Assembly: GCF_024584705.1 (NCBI RefSeq)
Contig: NZ_CP097384.1
Coordinates: 1,240,001-1,304,000, forward strand
Origin: Blastopirellula sp. J2-11
GTDB lineage: Bacteria; Planctomycetota; Planctomycetia; Pirellulales; Pirellulaceae
Length of the DNA stretch: 64,000 nucleotides
Reading direction: 5' to 3'
Positions within the stretch are counted from its first letter, which is position 1; the number at the start of each line of letters is the position of its first letter. Below are positions 1 through 8,213 of the stretch, piece after piece. The translations under genes were made by a program, and so were the position numbers. The notes beneath the pieces are model-generated. The model was not told the origin of the DNA, ran no database searches, and saw only the letters and a list, made by a program, of their open reading frames with translations.

Positions 1-280
1 CCGGCTATCAGCACGCGACCGATGAGTTCACGCGAACTTTTCCCTCTTCGATCACCACTCCATAAATCACTTGCTCGCTTACCACCACTGCGATGAACCT
101 ACCGCGGTCCCTGGGGACGGCGGTTTTTTTGTGGGGTTTTATCGATTGTGCGACTGGTAAAATCAAGGTGAAACGGGCGCCATTCGCAGGATCGTCCTTC
201 CCCCGTGCTACATTTCTGGAATGTCGGCGCTCGCGGCGGTCCGCCATTTGACCTCACCCACCATCGATTGGAGTTTCGCC
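1..280. other. Intergenic region at the window edge, no supported gene
   Basis: No gene is supported here. A minus-strand reading frame ends at position 8 and runs back to about 247, but it has no recognisable domain and its upstream half overlaps the 5' side of the secreted-protein gene that starts at 281. The segment could hold the 3' end of something outside the window, but nothing in it shows this. Confidence 0.4.
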
Positions 281-661
281 ATGTTAAAGTCCCTGCTTTC
301 CGCACTTGTCTTGGTCAGTCTTCTAAGCGGCGTCGCGGTTGCGCAAAATAGCAAAGAGCGCTACGTTGTTGTTCCGGCTGATGACAAGCCGTTCTCCGTC
401 AGCGAAACCGACTATGTGCGGCTGACCGGCGAAGGGATTTCCGGATCGCGGATCAAGATAGAAGTCAAAGGCCCGGCCGAAGTTGACATGATCTACTTCG
501 TGAAAAAAGTCTCTGGTGACAATCCGCTGTTGGGAATGCAAATCAAGCAATACGACCTGAAGCCGACCGGCAAGGGAAAAGTCACCGCAACCATCACGGC
601 AGTTTTTCCTAACAATCAATCCGAGCCGAAGACGACCAAGTTTGAGTTTGAAGTGAAGTAG
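281..661 (+). CDS. Small secreted protein of unknown function
   Basis: This encodes a 126-residue protein with a clear Sec signal peptide: a basic start, a hydrophobic stretch at residues 5-18, and an AVAQ cleavage site near residue 21. The mature part is about 105 residues, rich in beta-forming residues and lysine, with no cysteine. It resembles a small single beta-sandwich domain, but I do not recognise the family. The frame is open 20 codons further upstream; the ATG at 281 is chosen because the signal peptide begins exactly there. A strong bidirectional-looking terminator follows at 718-752, and the next gene is convergent, so it is probably transcribed alone. Confidence 0.7.
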   Translation: MLKSLLSALVLVSLLSGVAVAQNSKERYVVVPADDKPFSVSETDYVRLTGEGISGSRIKIEVKGPAEVDMIYFVKKVSGDNPLLGMQIKQYDLKPTGKGKVTATITAVFPNNQSEPKTTKFEFEVK

Positions 662-717
662 GTTTCGTGGATTTGTTTGAGACGACGCTACGTTCTATAG
701 CGGGTTTCCTCAAGCAC

Positions 718-752
718 AAAAAAAGCCGCAGTCAACCGACCGCGGCTTTTTA
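718..752. terminator. Intrinsic terminator between convergent genes
   Basis: A GC stem (GCCGC at 725-729 with GCGGC at 742-746) is flanked by seven A on the left and five T on the right, so it can end transcription from both sides. It lies between the secreted-protein gene (plus) and the nagB-like gene (minus). Confidence 0.8.
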
Positions 753-803
753 TTTTGGGTTATTGGCGGAGCGGTAATTTTCTTCTTCCGCTCTCCGCTT
801 TTC

Positions 804-2705
804 TTACAACGGCACCCCATTCCACCGCACAAACGCTTCGATCGCGTAATACTCCGGCAGGCCGATTTGGTTGTAGTTGTCAGCGGTTCCTTTGTTGCGA
901 TCTTCGGCGCGTTGCCAAAATTCGCGGGGGTCGCTGCCGGGGAAGAGCGCGCGGTCTTTTTGGCTTTCGTGCATGAAGATCGCTTGACGCTTTAGCGTGA
1001 TGTCGCCGGGGCTCAGCGGCACCGCGATTTCGATCTCGTGCAGCGGGTACTCTTGCCAGGCGCCGCGATACAGCAGCGCGTCAGGTCGTGAGCCGGTCTC
1101 GGCTTCGATCCGCTTCATCGCGCGGAAGATCGCCATCGCGCAAACGCGGTGCGTTCCATGCGGATCCGACAGGTCGCCGGCGATGTAAACCTGGTCAGGC
1201 TGTTCTTTCATCAACAGGTCGTAAATGATGTCGATGTCGATTTGCCCCAGCGGGTTCTTCGAGACCGTGCCGGTTTGATAGAACGGCAGGTCGAGGAAGT
1301 GCAGGTTCTCTTCCTGACAGCCAACCTTCAAGGCGCCGGCCTTCGCTTCGCTGCGGCGGATGAGTCCCTTGATGTTCATCACCGCTTCGATGTCAGGCTC
1401 GCCTGGCTTTTTGGAGGTGAGCGAACCGGCGACTTCCTGCTCGACTTGCAGCGAACGCTCGCCGTCGACGCCGAACATGCGGTTGTATTCGCTGACAAAA
1501 TCGGCGTAACGCTGCGCGTCATGATCGAAGACGGCGATGTTGCCGCTGGTCATGTAGGCGATATGGACTTCGTGACCATCTTGGATCAAACGAATCAGCG
1601 TGCCGCCCATGCTGATGACGTCATCGTCGGGATGGGGGCTGAAGCAGATCGTCTTTTTGCGTTCTTTGCCGGCAGGGTGATATTCGATCGTCTCTTGCAT
1701 CCACTTGAAGACGCGATGCGCAAGCGGACCGGCTGGGCCATGATGCCGCAGCAACTGATGCAGATTGAATTTGCGAAAGTCATCGTCGTCCAGCTTCAGC
1801 AGCGCCTTGCCGGTTTGTTGGCAGAGCCAGATGACCGCTTTCTTGATCAGCGATTCATCCCACTCCACGCTCCCCAGCGCCCAGGGAGTTTGGATGTCGG
1901 TCAGCTTGCTGGCGGCCGCTTCGTCAATCAAAACCTGCGCGTCAGGATGATCTTGCAAAAAGCTGGCCGGAATCCGGTCTGACGGAGTCGCTTCGACCGT
2001 CTCGCGAATGACGTTCGATTTTCCTTCCCCCAGCGCCAGCAGCAAAATCCGCCGCGCGTCCATGATTGTCGCGATCCCCATGGTGACCGCGCTGGTCGGG
2101 ACGTTTTCTTCCTGGAAGAAATCACTGGCGGCCGACTTGCGGGTAACCGGATCGAGCGTGCATAGTCGCGTGCGGCTGTTGCGGATCGAGAACGGCTCGT
2201 TAAAGCCGATGTGTCCGTTGCCGCCGATGCCCAGCAGCATCAGGTCGATGCCGCCGGACGCTTCGATCTCGCGTTCGTACTGGCGACAGTAGTCTTCGAT
2301 CTCGGCGTGCGGCACGTTGCCGTCGGGAATATGGATATTCTCGGCCGGCACGTTCACATGGTTGAAGAAGGTCTCGTGCATCGTGCGGTGATAGCTTTGC
2401 AACTGATCGGGCGAGATGCCGTAATACTCGTCCAGGTTGAACGTGATGACGTTCGACAGATCGAGTCCTTCCTCTTGGTGCATGCGAACCAGTTCGCGAT
2501 AAACGCCGGTCGGCGTCGATCCGGTCGGCAGGCCAAGCACCGCCGTTTGACCATACGAATTGCGCTCACGAATCACGCTGGCCACAATCCGGGCGACGTG
2601 TCGAGCAAGTTCTTCGCTGGTAGGAAAAGTGAAAGTGGGGATGCGCACGCCGCGGACGGGGGCCGCGGTCGGCAACGAGGCGCTGTTGGTCATGTTTTGA
2701 ATCAT
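804..2705 (-). CDS. nagB: Glucosamine-6-phosphate deaminase fused to a LmbE/PIG-L deacetylase-like domain
   Basis: The 633-residue protein has two catalytic-looking domains. The N-terminal part (about 25-290) is NagB: LPTGSTP at 59-65 (phosphate binding), NLDEYY at 90-95 (general base Asp) and GGNGHIGFNE at 161-170. It would convert glucosamine-6-phosphate to fructose-6-phosphate and ammonia. The C-terminal part (about 350-630) is of the PIG-L/LmbE zinc deacetylase family, with SPHPDDD near 356-362 and a later DPHGTHR that can supply the third metal ligand. Ordinary NagB is about 260 residues, so this is a true fusion; similar fusions are known in Bacteroidetes and planctomycetes. A deacetylase plus a deaminase on one chain would suit use of N-acetylglucosamine, but the substrate of the second domain is inferred. 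The start may instead be the Met at residue 5. Confidence 0.88.
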   Translation of the reverse strand: MIQNMTNSASLPTAAPVRGVRIPTFTFPTSEELARHVARIVASVIRERNSYGQTAVLGLPTGSTPTGVYRELVRMHQEEGLDLSNVITFNLDEYYGISPDQLQSYHRTMHETFFNHVNVPAENIHIPDGNVPHAEIEDYCRQYEREIEASGGIDLMLLGIGGNGHIGFNEPFSIRNSRTRLCTLDPVTRKSAASDFFQEENVPTSAVTMGIATIMDARRILLLALGEGKSNVIRETVEATPSDRIPASFLQDHPDAQVLIDEAAASKLTDIQTPWALGSVEWDESLIKKAVIWLCQQTGKALLKLDDDDFRKFNLHQLLRHHGPAGPLAHRVFKWMQETIEYHPAGKERKKTICFSPHPDDDVISMGGTLIRLIQDGHEVHIAYMTSGNIAVFDHDAQRYADFVSEYNRMFGVDGERSLQVEQEVAGSLTSKKPGEPDIEAVMNIKGLIRRSEAKAGALKVGCQEENLHFLDLPFYQTGTVSKNPLGQIDIDIIYDLLMKEQPDQVYIAGDLSDPHGTHRVCAMAIFRAMKRIEAETGSRPDALLYRGAWQEYPLHEIEIAVPLSPGDITLKRQAIFMHESQKDRALFPGSDPREFWQRAEDRNKGTADNYNQIGLPEYYAIEAFVRWNGVPL

Positions 2706-2992
2706 TGAATTCCAGGTCAGGGCATCGAGCAGTTACCGAACCATTGAGTATGCATGGTAGGAATTAATGGCTCCAGTCTCGCCTTTGCGCCGGACACGCG
2801 TCTCTGTGCCGAGCCGCTTTTTTGCCGAGAAAACGGGCATTTGGCGAAGGGAAAAACCGCTGCAAATCGCCGCAATTTACAGAAATGTCAATTTCCGCGC
2901 GGCGATCGGGCCATTGTCGGGGGAGATGGAGAGGGGAGCAACCGGCAGCGGCACAAATCGGAAATCGCAAGCTGACTGTCGCTGGGTACGTG
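2706..2992. other. Gap upstream of the nagB-like gene, nothing recognised
   Basis: About 290 bp lie between the start of the nagB-like gene and the stop of the next minus-strand gene. I see no supported reading frame, hairpin terminator or repeat. It presumably contains the promoter of the nagB-like gene, but no clear -35/-10 pair stands out. Confidence 0.35.
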
Positions 2993-3499
2993 CTACCGAT
3001 CGTCGTCATCGTCAGGCGCCATCGATTCTAACTGCGGCGCGACGTGCTTGGTCCAGATTTCGTCGAGCCTTTTAAACGGGAGCTTATTACCCCAGATCCC
3101 GTAACGAGGGGCGAACAGTTCATGAAACTCGTCCGAGCTAATAAAAATCGGTTGCTTGTCGCCGACAGTCTCGCCTGCATACAAGGCGACATCTCCTCTC
3201 CAACTAGCGAGATTGGTCATTCGTGCGTCGACTTCGTCCTTGACGATCGCATAGGCAGCGTTGCTATTCAGGCTCTGGGAGTTCGCCGGTATTCGAAGAA
3301 AATAAGCGACGACGGGACGACGGTCGTCGCAAAAAACATGAATGGAGTATCGCGGCGATGCCGGATCGAGAGGATCAATGCCGATCGCCCTCCTTATTGT
3401 GGGCGGTAACGACGAGCGTGGTTGCCGCAAATAGGAGGTGATCCCCAGAGTCAAAGCGAATAGCATCGCGACGAGTAAGAGTGAGATTTTTAGGCTCAT
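2993..3499 (-). CDS. Membrane-anchored hypothetical protein
   Basis: This encodes a 168-residue protein with one hydrophobic segment at residues 3-19, acting as a signal anchor or uncleaved signal, and an acidic end (five consecutive Asp before the last Arg). The middle is soluble and contains no motif I recognise. The frame stays open upstream into the 3' end of purB. I place the start at the Met that begins the hydrophobic segment; a Met six codons earlier (3517) is also possible, and neither has a good Shine-Dalgarno site. It is on the same strand as purB and 94 bp downstream, so it may be co-transcribed. Confidence 0.6.
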   Translation of the reverse strand: MSLKISLLLVAMLFALTLGITSYLRQPRSSLPPTIRRAIGIDPLDPASPRYSIHVFCDDRRPVVAYFLRIPANSQSLNSNAAYAIVKDEVDARMTNLASWRGDVALYAGETVGDKQPIFISSDEFHELFAPRYGIWGNKLPFKRLDEIWTKHVAPQLESMAPDDDDDR

Positions 3500-3593
3500 C
3501 GTGAGTTGCGGTTCCATTCGTTTCGGAAAGAAGCAGGCCAAAAACAATCGCCCACACTCTTTAAAACTCTCCCTCCCGCTTCCCGCTTTTCTT

Positions 3594-5021
3594 CTAAACC
3601 CGCAACTCCTCCGCTTTCGCCAACCGAAACTCATACCGATGTCGGATTGGCGCGATGATGTTGTCCAGAAACTCATCGACTTGTTCCGGCGAGCGGCCGA
3701 CGTATTGCGAGGGCTCGAGCACTTTTTCCATGTCGATTTCAGGAAACGCCTGATCGGCTTGCAACCGATCGAGCAAGTCGTTCGGTTTGCCTTCCATCTT
3801 GACGACCATACCGGCGGCGATGGAGTGCTCGCGGATTTTTTCGTGCAGCTCTTGGCGATCTCCGCCGGCGGAAACGGCCGCCATCAAGATGTTTTCGGTC
3901 GCCATGAACGGGAGCTCTTCGTTGAGGTGTTTGGCGACCATCGCCGGATAGACGACCATGCCGCTGGCGACGTTCTCCAAGATGATCAAGATCGCGTCGA
4001 TCGCCAAAAAGGATTGCGGCAACGTCAGACGGCGATTGGCGCTATCGTCCAAGGTGCGTTCCATCCATTGCGTCGCCAACGTGTTGGCGCCGCTCGATTG
4101 CAGGCTCATCACAAAGCGGGCCAAAGCGCAGATCCGTTCGCTCCGCATCGGGTTTCGCTTATAAGGCATCGCCGACGAGCCGATTTGCTTTTCTTCAAAC
4201 GGCTCTTCCACTTCCTTGCGATGCGACAGAATGCGCAGGTCGGTCGCGATCTTGTGGGTTGATTGAGCGATGCCGCTCAGTGCGTCCAGCACTTGGGAGT
4301 CGATCTTGCGCGAGTAGGTTTGCCCCGTGACGGCGTAGGTGGCGTCGAAACCCATCTTCTCGGCGACGCGTTGTTCTAGCAGACGCACCTTTTCGTGATC
4401 GCCGTCAAACAGCGTCAGGAAGCTGGCCTGGGTGCCGGTGGTGCCTTTGGTGCTGCGAGCTTTGAGCATTTGCAGGCGATGCTCTAGCTCTTGCAGATCC
4501 ATCACCAGGTCATAGTTCCACAAACAGGCGCGGCGGCCGATGGTGGTTGGTTGAGCCGGCTGCAAGTGGGTGAAGCCGAGACAGGGGAGGGCGCGATGCT
4601 GTTTGGAGAAATCGGCCAACTTCAAAATGACCGCGGCCAGACGCTTTTCGACCAAATGGAGCGAGTCGCGGAGCAAAATCAGGTCGGCGTTGTCGGTCAC
4701 ATAGCAACTGGTCGCGCCCAGGTGAATGATCCCCTTGGCCTGCGGGCAAAGATCGCCATAAGCATGAACGTGGGCCATGACGTCGTGACGCAGCGCCTTT
4801 TCGTGCTTCGCGGCGTTGGCGAAGTCGATATTGTCGATGTGCTGCTTCAACTCGGCGATCTGGGCGTCGCTGATCGGCAGACCCAGCTCTTGCTCCGCTT
4901 CGGCCAATGCGATCCACAGTTTGCGCCAAGTGCTGAACTTACGCTGGGCGCCCCAGATTTGGCTCATCTCTTGCGAGGCGTAGCGAGAAATCAGCGGGTT
5001 TTCGTAATGGTCGTGCGACAT
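3594..5021 (-). CDS. purB: Adenylosuccinate lyase
   Basis: PurB removes fumarate from SAICAR and from adenylosuccinate in purine synthesis. The 475-residue product has the fumarase/aspartase superfamily signature [10 protein letters not shown] in the C-terminal half, the [10 protein letters not shown] segment of the N-terminal active-site region, and the TKGTTGTQ loop. Length and the N-terminal sequence point to the longer form of PurB that is shared with animals. The frame allows a GTG four codons earlier (5033), but the ATG at 5021 starts at the usual conserved N-terminus. The stop codon is followed at once by a GAAAAGCGGG-type motif shared with two other genes in this window. Confidence 0.95.
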   Translation of the reverse strand: MSHDHYENPLISRYASQEMSQIWGAQRKFSTWRKLWIALAEAEQELGLPISDAQIAELKQHIDNIDFANAAKHEKALRHDVMAHVHAYGDLCPQAKGIIHLGATSCYVTDNADLILLRDSLHLVEKRLAAVILKLADFSKQHRALPCLGFTHLQPAQPTTIGRRACLWNYDLVMDLQELEHRLQMLKARSTKGTTGTQASFLTLFDGDHEKVRLLEQRVAEKMGFDATYAVTGQTYSRKIDSQVLDALSGIAQSTHKIATDLRILSHRKEVEEPFEEKQIGSSAMPYKRNPMRSERICALARFVMSLQSSGANTLATQWMERTLDDSANRRLTLPQSFLAIDAILIILENVASGMVVYPAMVAKHLNEELPFMATENILMAAVSAGGDRQELHEKIREHSIAAGMVVKMEGKPNDLLDRLQADQAFPEIDMEKVLEPSQYVGRSPEQVDEFLDNIIAPIRHRYEFRLAKAEELRV

Positions 5022-5767
5022 CGGCGTTTCCACAGCGTAAAGCGAAACAGGGCGGGAAAACCTGTATTTTAGCCAGAAATGCTCGGTTTGGTCAGTGCCC
5101 GGGGTGGATGAGTCAAATTCGCCGGAGGAAGAAGCGTACGCGGCCAGGTCACAGAGGAAGGCCAGAGGAGGATCCCAGAAGTCATGCCTAAGATTGTCGC
5201 TTGACAGAGCGCACGCAGTTCGGGTCGATTACAGAAAAATAGATCCCACTGCGGGCGGAGCAGCGCAGCATCTGCGTTGCTCAAAGTTACCCACGCGTCT
5301 GCGACAGACCGACGTGGCCGCTCTGGGTGCGCACCTTCCGTTTGGGAGTCCTGTTGCGCAACAATCCAGTTGGATCGTTGGACTTCCGAGACGAAGAAAC
5401 GTGGTCCTGTCCCATGTTTCGACACGAAAAAACTGCGGTCCTGTCCTGTCCCATGTTTCGGTACGAAAAAACTGCGGTCCTGTCCTGTCCCATGTTTCGG
5501 TACGAAAAAACTGCGGTCCTGTCCTGTCCCATGTTTCGGCACGAAAAAACTGCGGTCCTGTCCTGTCCCATGTTTCGGCACGAAAAAACTGCGGTCTTGT
5601 CCTGTCCCATGTTTCGGCACGAAAAAAACTGCGGTCCTGTCCTGTCCCATGTTTCGGCACGAAAAAACTGCGGTCCTGTCCTGTCCAACGTTCCGATGCA
5701 AACCCAATCCATGCTTCACGGCTTCGACATTAGGACTTAGACCTTCGGCATTTCCTCCCCCCCCATT
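5022..5767. other. Long intergenic region carrying a tandem repeat array
   Basis: This 746-bp gap lies upstream of purB and downstream of the next minus-strand gene. Its right half is occupied by the 39-bp tandem array described separately. Reading frames on both strands through the array are long only because the unit length is a multiple of three. The left part (5022-5400) has no supported gene and should contain the purB promoter. Confidence 0.6.
5404..5690. repeat. 39-bp tandem repeat array, seven good copies plus a decayed one
   Basis: The core CCCATGTTTCG occurs at 5411, 5450, 5489, 5528, 5567, 5606 and 5646, so the period is 39 bp except for one 40-bp unit caused by an extra A. A decayed eighth copy ends near 5690, and the first copy lacks one GTCCT. 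Each unit contains a small dyad, TTTCG and CGAAA around three bases, and most differences between copies fall in those three bases (ACA in copy 1, GTA in copies 2-3, GCA in copies 4-7). There are no spacers, so it is not a CRISPR array. Confidence 0.95.
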
Positions 5768-6433
5768 TTACAGATCGAGCGCCGAAGTCGATGGATCCAG
5801 GTCGTATGATTCCTGTCGCGGTTGGGGGCGAACGGTCGGAGCCTGCAGCGGTGTTGGAGATCGCATCGGGATGATCGCCGGCGTGATGCGGGTCGTTTCC
5901 CGTTCTGAATAGTCGTAGATCAACGGTGCTGAGTAGTAGTAGCTGCGCCGCCGAATCGACGGCTGATAGTAGGTCATCGGGGGCGTCGCGGCGAAGTCGG
6001 CATGCTGGCCAAAGTAGGGATCGATCGCGTCGTAGCCGAACAAGTCAAAATAAAGCTGGTCATAGGACTTTTGCAGATCTTGCCAGGCGGTCCGAATGAC
6101 ATAGGAACGCGGCTCCGGAATGGTGCTGTCAAGAAACCGCTCAAGTTCTTGGTAGGCGACCGAAACGCTGCTGAACTCGCGCTGCAGATAGTAGTAGTTG
6201 GCTTGGCGAGCGGCGTTTTGGCGATAGCGCTCGCAAAGCGACTTCAACGCGTTGGCGGCCGACGCGAGTTGCGGCTGATTGGCCGAGGTCAGTTCGGCGC
6301 CGAGTCGTGCCGCCGCATGTTCCAGCTTGGTCGCATCGGGCGTGATGCGATGTTGATTCATGAATTGATTTTGCGCCGCAACCGAACTGGTCAGCAGAGC
6401 GGCGAGCAGCAGCGAAAGGGATGCGGTTTTCAT
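5768..6433 (-). CDS. Secreted helical protein, paralogue of the next gene upstream
   Basis: This 221-residue protein has a signal peptide (residues 1-20, ending SVAAQ). Next comes a mostly helical region of about 120 residues, and then a tyrosine- and proline-rich tail. The helical part ends in AWQDLQKSYDQLYFDLFG, which matches AWADVERAFDRVYYDLYS in the protein encoded at 6627-7268. The two are therefore paralogues with different tails. The start at 6433 is supported by a GAGAGGAA Shine-Dalgarno sequence just upstream, so the nine codons the frame could add are not used. The function is unknown; the signal peptide and the lack of membrane segments suggest a periplasmic or cell-surface protein. 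Confidence 0.75.
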   Translation of the reverse strand: MKTASLSLLLAALLTSSVAAQNQFMNQHRITPDATKLEHAAARLGAELTSANQPQLASAANALKSLCERYRQNAARQANYYYLQREFSSVSVAYQELERFLDSTIPEPRSYVIRTAWQDLQKSYDQLYFDLFGYDAIDPYFGQHADFAATPPMTYYQPSIRRRSYYYSAPLIYDYSERETTRITPAIIPMRSPTPLQAPTVRPQPRQESYDLDPSTSALDL

Positions 6434-6466
6434 CGGTTTCCTCTCACTAGAAAAGTGCAATTAAGC

Positions 6467-6531
6467 CGTAGGGCAGGCCGTGCCTGCCAGTAGCCTACGC
6501 AGCGCATTCGGCAGGCACGGCCTGCCCTACG
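6467..6531. repeat. Perfect 22-bp inverted repeat (REP-like)
   Basis: The left arm at 6467-6488 begins CGTAGGGCAGG and the right arm at 6510-6531 is its exact reverse complement. The loop is 21 bases. Within each arm there is a second, smaller dyad (GGCAGGC/GCCTGCC). It lies between two paralogous genes and has no T-run, so it looks more like an extragenic palindromic element than a terminator. Confidence 0.85.
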
Positions 6532-6565
6532 TTTGATTCTAGAGGCGCTGTTGGAAATGGAGCAA

Positions 6566-6600
6566 CAAAAAAAGCCGACGCACCGGGGAGGAGGTCGGCT
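6566..6600 (-). terminator. Intrinsic terminator of the His-rich secreted protein gene
   Basis: On the minus strand the stem AGCCGAC/GTCGGCT (6573-6579 and 6594-6600) is followed by a run of seven T. It lies 27 bp past the stop codon of the minus-strand gene that ends at 6627. Confidence 0.85.
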
Positions 6601-6626
6601 CAAGGTTTACACGTGTCGCACGGCGA

Positions 6627-7268
6627 CTATCGGTTAAAGCCCTTGTTGAAACGGTTGTTCCAGGCCGGGCTGGGGTTTGCAAAGACCTTTTTGGTTTGAA
6701 TGGTGACTCGTCCAATCTTGATGGATCCGCTGATCTGCTGGCCGTGAAAGGGACCGGCATTGCTGTGGAAGGGGCCATCATTGCCGTGGTGATGGTGACC
6801 ATGGTCATGGACGCCGCCGCCGATCTGGCAAGGGTAAGTTACGTAACGGCAATGGTTGGAATACAGGTCGTAGTAGACCCGGTCAAAGGCGCGTTCGACA
6901 TCGGCCCAGGCTTGCTGCACGGCCCAATCATGGCGGACACGATAGGTATAGGTAATCAATGACTGTACATGCTGCAGCTCGCGGCTCGCTACTTTGAAAT
7001 CAAGTCGCAGATGCGACAGCGAACCGCCGTGGCGCGCGGTTTCGGCAAAATGTTCAGCCGCTTCATCCAGGTTGAGCGCTTCGTCATCCAGGTGCGAGAA
7101 GCCGGTGCGATGATGAATCAAATTGTGCAAGCGATGGGTCGCTTGATGCAGATAGTAAGCGTCACTCGCTAAGCGATCCTGGTATTGCCAGTAGCCTGCG
7201 TTGGCCCATTGCGGAGCGGCGAACAGGATAGCGACGGCAAGCGAAAAAAAGGCGATTTGGCGATTCAT
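6627..7268 (-). CDS. Secreted helical protein with a histidine-rich tail
   Basis: The 213-residue product has a signal peptide (residues 1-25, WANAG cleavage region). A helical domain of about 110 residues follows, paralogous to that of the gene at 5768-6433. The tail contains HDHGHHHHGND near residues 155-165, which could bind a divalent metal such as Ni, Zn or Cu, although this is inferred from composition alone. Many more His residues are spread through the helical part (for example HRLHNLIHH). The frame is open 136 codons further upstream, but the signal peptide and a GGGGGAA site before the ATG at 7268 fix the start. A terminator follows at 6566-6600. Confidence 0.75.
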   Translation of the reverse strand: MNRQIAFFSLAVAILFAAPQWANAGYWQYQDRLASDAYYLHQATHRLHNLIHHRTGFSHLDDEALNLDEAAEHFAETARHGGSLSHLRLDFKVASRELQHVQSLITYTYRVRHDWAVQQAWADVERAFDRVYYDLYSNHCRYVTYPCQIGGGVHDHGHHHHGNDGPFHSNAGPFHGQQISGSIKIGRVTIQTKKVFANPSPAWNNRFNKGFNR

Positions 7269-7638
7269 AGTAAAAGTTCCCCCAGCATTTTTGTCCCGAA
7301 GTTTTACGACCAGCAACATTGCCGGCCGGCGTCGGAGAAAGGTAATGGCATCGCTGGCGCCAGAAGACGCCACCTTGGCGGGCGATCTTTCACAAGTCGT
7401 TTGTTTGCAATGACTTGCCGAGTTTGAAAGATTTTCAGAAGACTCAGGCTGGGCAAAATCGAGGGGCGCGCCGGAGGCAAATGATATCAAGGTGACAACA
7501 GAAATCTCAGAGCGAGACAGAGTCACGCCTCGGTCACGCCTCGATGCGAATGGCGCGGAACGGGGGACGGTGGACAAAAAAAACGCCGAGCGGTCAGGCT
7601 CGGCGTTTCGAAGAGAAAGTGGCGGGAAGGAATTGCCG
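7269..7638. other. Intergenic region with a terminator
   Basis: This 370-bp gap separates two minus-strand genes. It holds the terminator of the lipoprotein gene to the right (7576-7608) and presumably the promoter of the gene ending at 6627. No coding region is supported. Confidence 0.5.
7576..7608 (-). terminator. Intrinsic terminator of the DUF1559/lipoprotein pair
   Basis: The stem AACGCCGAG/CTCGGCGTT (7582-7590 and 7599-7607) is followed by eight T on the minus strand. The same stem sequence is used again in the terminator at 9538-9566. Confidence 0.87.
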
Positions 7639-8139
7639 TTATGACGCAGGAGGTTCTGGTAGGACCGGTCCTGCACCGCGTGCGTTGGTTCTGGGCGGGC
7701 GAAATCCGGTAGGGGGACGTTCTTTGCTCGACAGGTTGAACTGAAACGTGTTGGCGCCGTCAGCGGTTACCTCGGCTTGCAACTCGCTGCTACGGACAGA
7801 CCAAAAATGAAGCGGCACTTTGCCTAAGAGGCCTTCGCTAGGGGGCGCTGCTCCCGGGGGCGTCGACAGCGAAACCAAAGCGATCGAATAAACGCCAAGT
7901 TTGATCGGCTGGTTCGATTGAAAAGAGCCATCGGCTGAGAGGGGGAAGCCTCCACCGCTGCCTTCGCTACTAAAAAATCGAATGGAGACGTTGGATAATG
8001 GTTGACCATCGAGAGTTACGTTGCCGCGAACTTGGGCTTTTTCTAAACCAGTGCTCGACGTGTTGCAGCCGATCAGCATGCTGGCTGCGAACAGCAGCGG
8101 TAAATGAATGGTCGCACGGATGCGAAAAGACGAAATCAT
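7639..8139 (-). CDS. Small lipoprotein with a carboxypeptidase-regulatory-like beta domain
   Basis: The 166-residue product has a lipoprotein signal with lipobox LIGC near residue 25. It then carries VRGNVTLDGQPLSNVSIRF, the first strands of a transthyretin/carboxypeptidase-regulatory-like fold, and ends the domain with NTFQFNLSSK before a proline-rich tail. Three other lipoproteins in this window share these features (26867-27358, 39814-40242, 52262-52681). As in those cases it lies directly downstream of a DUF1559 gene, here 74 bp away, so the two are probably co-transcribed. Its role is unknown; it should sit on a membrane facing the periplasm. Confidence 0.8.
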   Translation of the reverse strand: MISSFRIRATIHLPLLFAASMLIGCNTSSTGLEKAQVRGNVTLDGQPLSNVSIRFFSSEGSGGGFPLSADGSFQSNQPIKLGVYSIALVSLSTPPGAAPPSEGLLGKVPLHFWSVRSSELQAEVTADGANTFQFNLSSKERPPTGFRPPRTNARGAGPVLPEPPAS

Positions 8140-8213
8140 GGTAAATGCGAACTTTCAGTTGGATGTGACGCCAAGGGTGGAACGTCGTAGAGTTGGGAGG
8201 ATCGACGAAGTTA

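Noticed and set aside
8-247. Minus-strand frame at the left edge
   Set aside because: It has no domain or start signal, and its 5' half lies under the next gene's upstream region. It could be the tail of an unseen gene, but this cannot be shown.
1149-1982. Plus-strand frame of 277 codons inside the nagB-like gene
   Set aside because: It is antisense to a well-supported gene and reads as arginine- and valine-rich noise.
3438-4262. Plus-strand frame of 274 codons inside purB
   Set aside because: It overlaps clear PurB coding sequence in the other strand, and its composition is typical of an antisense shadow.
5404-5690. Possible CRISPR array
   Set aside because: Units follow each other without spacers, and no cas gene is near.
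5069-5740. Long open frames on both strands through the repeat array, with repeated peptide-like sequences
   Set aside because: The 39-bp unit is a multiple of three and lacks stops in several frames, so all of them look open. None has a signal, domain or plausible ribosome site.
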